Source: Thalassospira sp. (GTDB taxonomy: Bacteria; Pseudomonadota; Alphaproteobacteria; Rhodospirillales; Thalassospiraceae). Taken from it: a DNA stretch of 64,000 bases. The translations under genes and the position numbers were made by a program. The notes beneath the pieces are model-generated. The model made no database searches and had not been told where the DNA came from. It worked only from the letters and a program-made list of their open reading frames with translations. Below, piece by piece: positions 61,433 to 64,000 of this stretch. Position 1 is the stretch's first letter, and every line of letters starts with the position of its first letter. The DNA is taken from contig NZ_JAUYHK010000005.1 in assembly GCF_030690045.1 (NCBI RefSeq), positions 145,584 to 209,583 of the forward strand, given 5' to 3'.

Positions 61433-61910
61433 AACCTGAAACCTGTATGCTTTGTGGGTTGTCACGCGATGCGGGGCATCGTGCCGACAAGCCTGCGCCA
61501 TCGCGCCATGCCTGACCGGCCTTGATAAATTATGTCTGCGCCTGCCACCCGAAACCGGGGCCTTGCGGGCGCAACGACCGCTCTATAGCCTGTTTGCGGG
61601 CACAGGTCCAGCCATCGCGCATCATGATTGCATTATAAGGGTTGCCCTGTATGTACATCAGGACAGGTTCACTTTTATAGTAACTTTCCCTAAATAATAC
61701 TTTGTATGTAATTGCCCACAAAATCGCTTAGGGCTTGTAAGTCGGTTCACGATGAATCAATATCGTCATACGAATATTGATGACATTGATAATCAGATAA
61801 TTGCGCAACAAAGCGCAAAGTCGAAACGAACAATATCGATCGGCCTGTTGTGCGACCAGATTTTGGCGCATTCGGGGACAGACCGAAACGTAAAAAAGGG
61901 TAGGAACAGA
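61433..61910. promoter_or_regulatory. Divergent intergenic region between yebC and the chemoreceptor
   Basis: About 480 bases with no supportable gene. TCAAT-n3-GTCAT and ATGACATTGA (61757-61789) form an imperfect dyad, and TTGCGC-AACAAA-GCGCAA (near 61801-61818) a palindrome, both possible regulator sites ahead of the chemoreceptor. No flagellar sigma-28 match was seen. Confidence 0.4.
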
Positions 61911-64000
61911 ATGGGAACGAAATTCGGGGTCCAGGGAAAGTTACTGTTATCGTTTGCAATGGTCGGCCTGATGGCCGTTCTGGCGGCGGTTGTCGGCGGG
62001 TTTTCCTTTAACCAGTTTGGCGCGACACTATCGGAAATCACCGAAGAAAAACTTCCGCCGATGTTTGCCGCCCAGCAACTGGCGACGGAAAGTGCGGAAA
62101 TTGTCGCCATCGCGCCGCGCATTGTCGCTTCCAAATCGCCGGAAGAAGAACTGGCCATCAAGGAGGAACTTGATTTCCGCCTGATGGAAATGTCCAACAA
62201 GATTGAAGCCCTGCAAGCAGACGGTCTTGCGCCTGAAATTCTCGATATGATCGACACCAACCGCATCCTGCTTCAGGAAGCACTGGCCGGTCTTCATAAT
62301 GTCACGCAGGACCGTTTTGCCATTGCCGCCGACAAGGACGCGAAACTGAAAGAATTTCAGGATCACGCCAAACGCTATGCCGATACCCTCAAACCGCTTT
62401 TGTCCTATACCCAGAACGATATTGCCCAGGCAGATGCCCTGGTCAAAACATTGCGGGATGATCCGGTTGAACGGCTGACGAAATCCAAGGATGAAATCCT
62501 TGAAGCCTTTTACAAATTCAATGACGCCATTACCACCCGCACCCCGATTCTTGAAATCGAGCGGCTGGGCGGTAATGCCGCCAATATGATCATTTCATCA
62601 TCGACCGAAACCGAAGCCGTCCGGCTGTCGATTGTCGGCGTGCGCATGCGTGGCACCTATTCCGACATCACCGCGCTGCTTGAAAATCTTGATAACGAAC
62701 GTCTCAAGGCGTTTTACGTTGATCTGGTCGGAAAAATGAACGCGCTTTCGGTGGGCGATGGCAGTCTGCCCGATCTGCGTATCAAGGAACTGGAAACCGA
62801 AACCAATGCCCTGATGTATGTGCAGCAAAGCAGCGAATATGCCGACGCCATGCGTACCAGCGTGACCGAACTGGTCGATGCGCTGCAAGGTGATGTCGAT
62901 GCCGCATCTGATCAGGCAAAGGTTCTGCAAGAACAAAGTTCCATGATCCTGTATGCGGTCGCCATCGCGGCGATCCTGCTGTCGCTGGCGATTTACGTGA
63001 TCTATGTCCGGGGTAATCTGTTGCGCCGTCTGGCCGGGTTGCAAAACACCATGGTCACGCTGGCCGATGGCAATCTCGATATCGAGGTTCCCGTGCGCGG
63101 CAATGACGAAATCACCGCCATGGGCCGTGCGGTCGAGGTCTTTAAGGAAAATGCCCTGAAAGTCCGCGAATTGCAGGAAGAAGAAGTCCGCCTCAATCGC
63201 GAACGCAATGAAGCCCTGCGCGATGAATTGCTGGGTCTGGCCGATACGTTGCAAGGCGAAGTCGAAAGTGCGGTCGGTGAAATCGCCGCCCTTGCCGAAC
63301 AGTTGCAAGGCGTTTCGGGCCAGATGAGCCACAGCGCCGAACTGGTGTCGGGACAAAGCGAAGAAGTCGCCAATTCTGCACAGGAAGCCACCGGCAATGT
63401 CGAAACCGTCGCCGCAGCAACCGAACAATTGTCGGCATCGAATGCGGAAATCAACCGTCAGATGGCGGAATCAACCCGCATTTCCAACAATGCCGCCACC
63501 AAGGCACAGGAAACCAATGATCTGGTGGTCAGCCTGTCACAATCGGCCAACCGGATTGGCGAGGTGATTGCCCTGATCACCGGCATTGCCGAACAGACCA
63601 ATCTTCTGGCCCTGAACGCCACCATCGAAGCCGCCCGTGCCGGGGATGCCGGTAAAGGCTTTGCCGTGGTTGCCGCCGAGGTCAAGAACCTTGCCAATCA
63701 GACCGAAAAGGCGACCGAGGAAATTTCCGGCCAGATTGCCGGTATCCAGAAATCCACCGGGGAATCGGTTTCGGCAATTGAGGCGATCAGCAAGATCATT
63801 GAAAACATCAATGAAATCGCCACCACCATCTCGGCCGCGGTCGAGGAACAGGGTGCGGCGACCAACGAGATCACCCGCAATGTGCGCGGGGCGGCGGACC
63901 GTACCCGTGCGGTATCGACCTCGATCACCGATGTTGCCAATGAAACCGGCAAAACCGGCGAATTGTCCGGTCAGGTCTTGCAAACCGCACAACTGGCATC
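61911..64000 (+). CDS. Methyl-accepting chemotaxis protein, N-terminal 696 codons (continues past the window)
   Basis: Starts at ATG 61911 behind GGGTAGGAACAG and is open to the window edge. Membrane span 1 (about 10-32), a long helical sensor region (about 33-340), span 2 ([23 protein letters not shown], about 344-366), a HAMP domain ([31 protein letters not shown]) and the signalling domain. The tip [35 protein letters not shown] is near residue 560. It detects an unknown ligand, signals to CheA through CheW, and is adapted by methylation. Confidence 0.97.
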   Translation, partial: MGTKFGVQGKLLLSFAMVGLMAVLAAVVGGFSFNQFGATLSEITEEKLPPMFAAQQLATESAEIVAIAPRIVASKSPEEELAIKEELDFRLMEMSNKIEALQADGLAPEILDMIDTNRILLQEALAGLHNVTQDRFAIAADKDAKLKEFQDHAKRYADTLKPLLSYTQNDIAQADALVKTLRDDPVERLTKSKDEILEAFYKFNDAITTRTPILEIERLGGNAANMIISSSTETEAVRLSIVGVRMRGTYSDITALLENLDNERLKAFYVDLVGKMNALSVGDGSLPDLRIKELETETNALMYVQQSSEYADAMRTSVTELVDALQGDVDAASDQAKVLQEQSSMILYAVAIAAILLSLAIYVIYVRGNLLRRLAGLQNTMVTLADGNLDIEVPVRGNDEITAMGRAVEVFKENALKVRELQEEEVRLNRERNEALRDELLGLADTLQGEVESAVGEIAALAEQLQGVSGQMSHSAELVSGQSEEVANSAQEATGNVETVAAATEQLSASNAEINRQMAESTRISNNAATKAQETNDLVVSLSQSANRIGEVIALITGIAEQTNLLALNATIEAARAGDAGKGFAVVAAEVKNLANQTEKATEEISGQIAGIQKSTGESVSAIEAISKIIENINEIATTISAAVEEQGAATNEITRNVRGAADRTRAVSTSITDVANETGKTGELSGQVLQTAQLA

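Noticed and set aside
1..64000. CRISPR arrays, insertion sequences, prophage genes
   Set aside because: No regularly spaced repeats, transposase or integrase motifs, or phage structural genes were seen on either strand.

Overview
The window reads as chromosomal DNA of a marine-type alphaproteobacterium, most likely Rhodospirillales and close to Thalassospira. This is inferred from the gene order ruvCAB-ybgC-tolQRAB-pal-cpoB-tilS-ftsH-folP, the moderately high GC, the many ABC/TRAP uptake systems and the protein style; it was not tested by a database search. No phage, transposase, integrase or CRISPR array was seen. Coding density is high. The clear gene-poor stretch is about 3.56-4.74 kb.

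Left end (0-9.6 kb): the 3' part of a YdiJ-type FAD/Fe-S dehydrogenase, a small XRE regulator, a Dabb-domain protein, and then an unfamiliar locus. A sequence matching the sigma-54 promoter consensus lies upstream of two tandem-duplicated hypothetical genes (2325-3556). After 1.2 kb of GC-rich non-coding DNA come a candidate short minus-strand RNA and a predicted three-way-junction RNA leader, followed by a YhiI-RbbA-YhhJ type efflux operon.

9.6-25 kb is mostly amino-acid and polyamine metabolism: a SemiSWEET gene, two identical tRNA-Val(GAC) genes, an N-formylglutamate amidohydrolase with a GNAT acetyltransferase, a LysE exporter, a probable alphaproteobacterial small RNA with an anti-Shine-Dalgarno loop, a dgcN-dgcA pair (D-glutamate catabolism), a PuuA-like glutamate-polyamine ligase, a complete potFGHI-type polyamine importer with a TetR regulator, and Lrp/alanine dehydrogenase.

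25-33 kb: a LysR-controlled TRAP transporter operon in which the dctQM and dctP genes are interleaved with a creatininase-family protein and followed by an M20 amidohydrolase. This suggests import and hydrolysis of an amide or cyclic imide. ilvD follows.

33-40.5 kb: a SPINDLY/OGT-like TPR glycosyltransferase, a HAD heptose-bisphosphatase-like protein lacking most zinc ligands, an AEC permease, a DinB protein, and a ModE-like regulator with modABC behind a plausible operator.

40.5-61.4 kb is a long leftward block of housekeeping genes (yebC, ruvCAB, ybgC, tolQRAB-pal-cpoB, tilS, ftsH, folP, glmM, thiD). Between folP and glmM sits a cassette of two tandem 7TMR-DISM-type histidine kinases and a convergent OmpR-type response regulator. 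tilS carries a G12 homopolymer in its coding strand and a strong terminator hairpin at its 5' end. The window ends inside a methyl-accepting chemotaxis protein.
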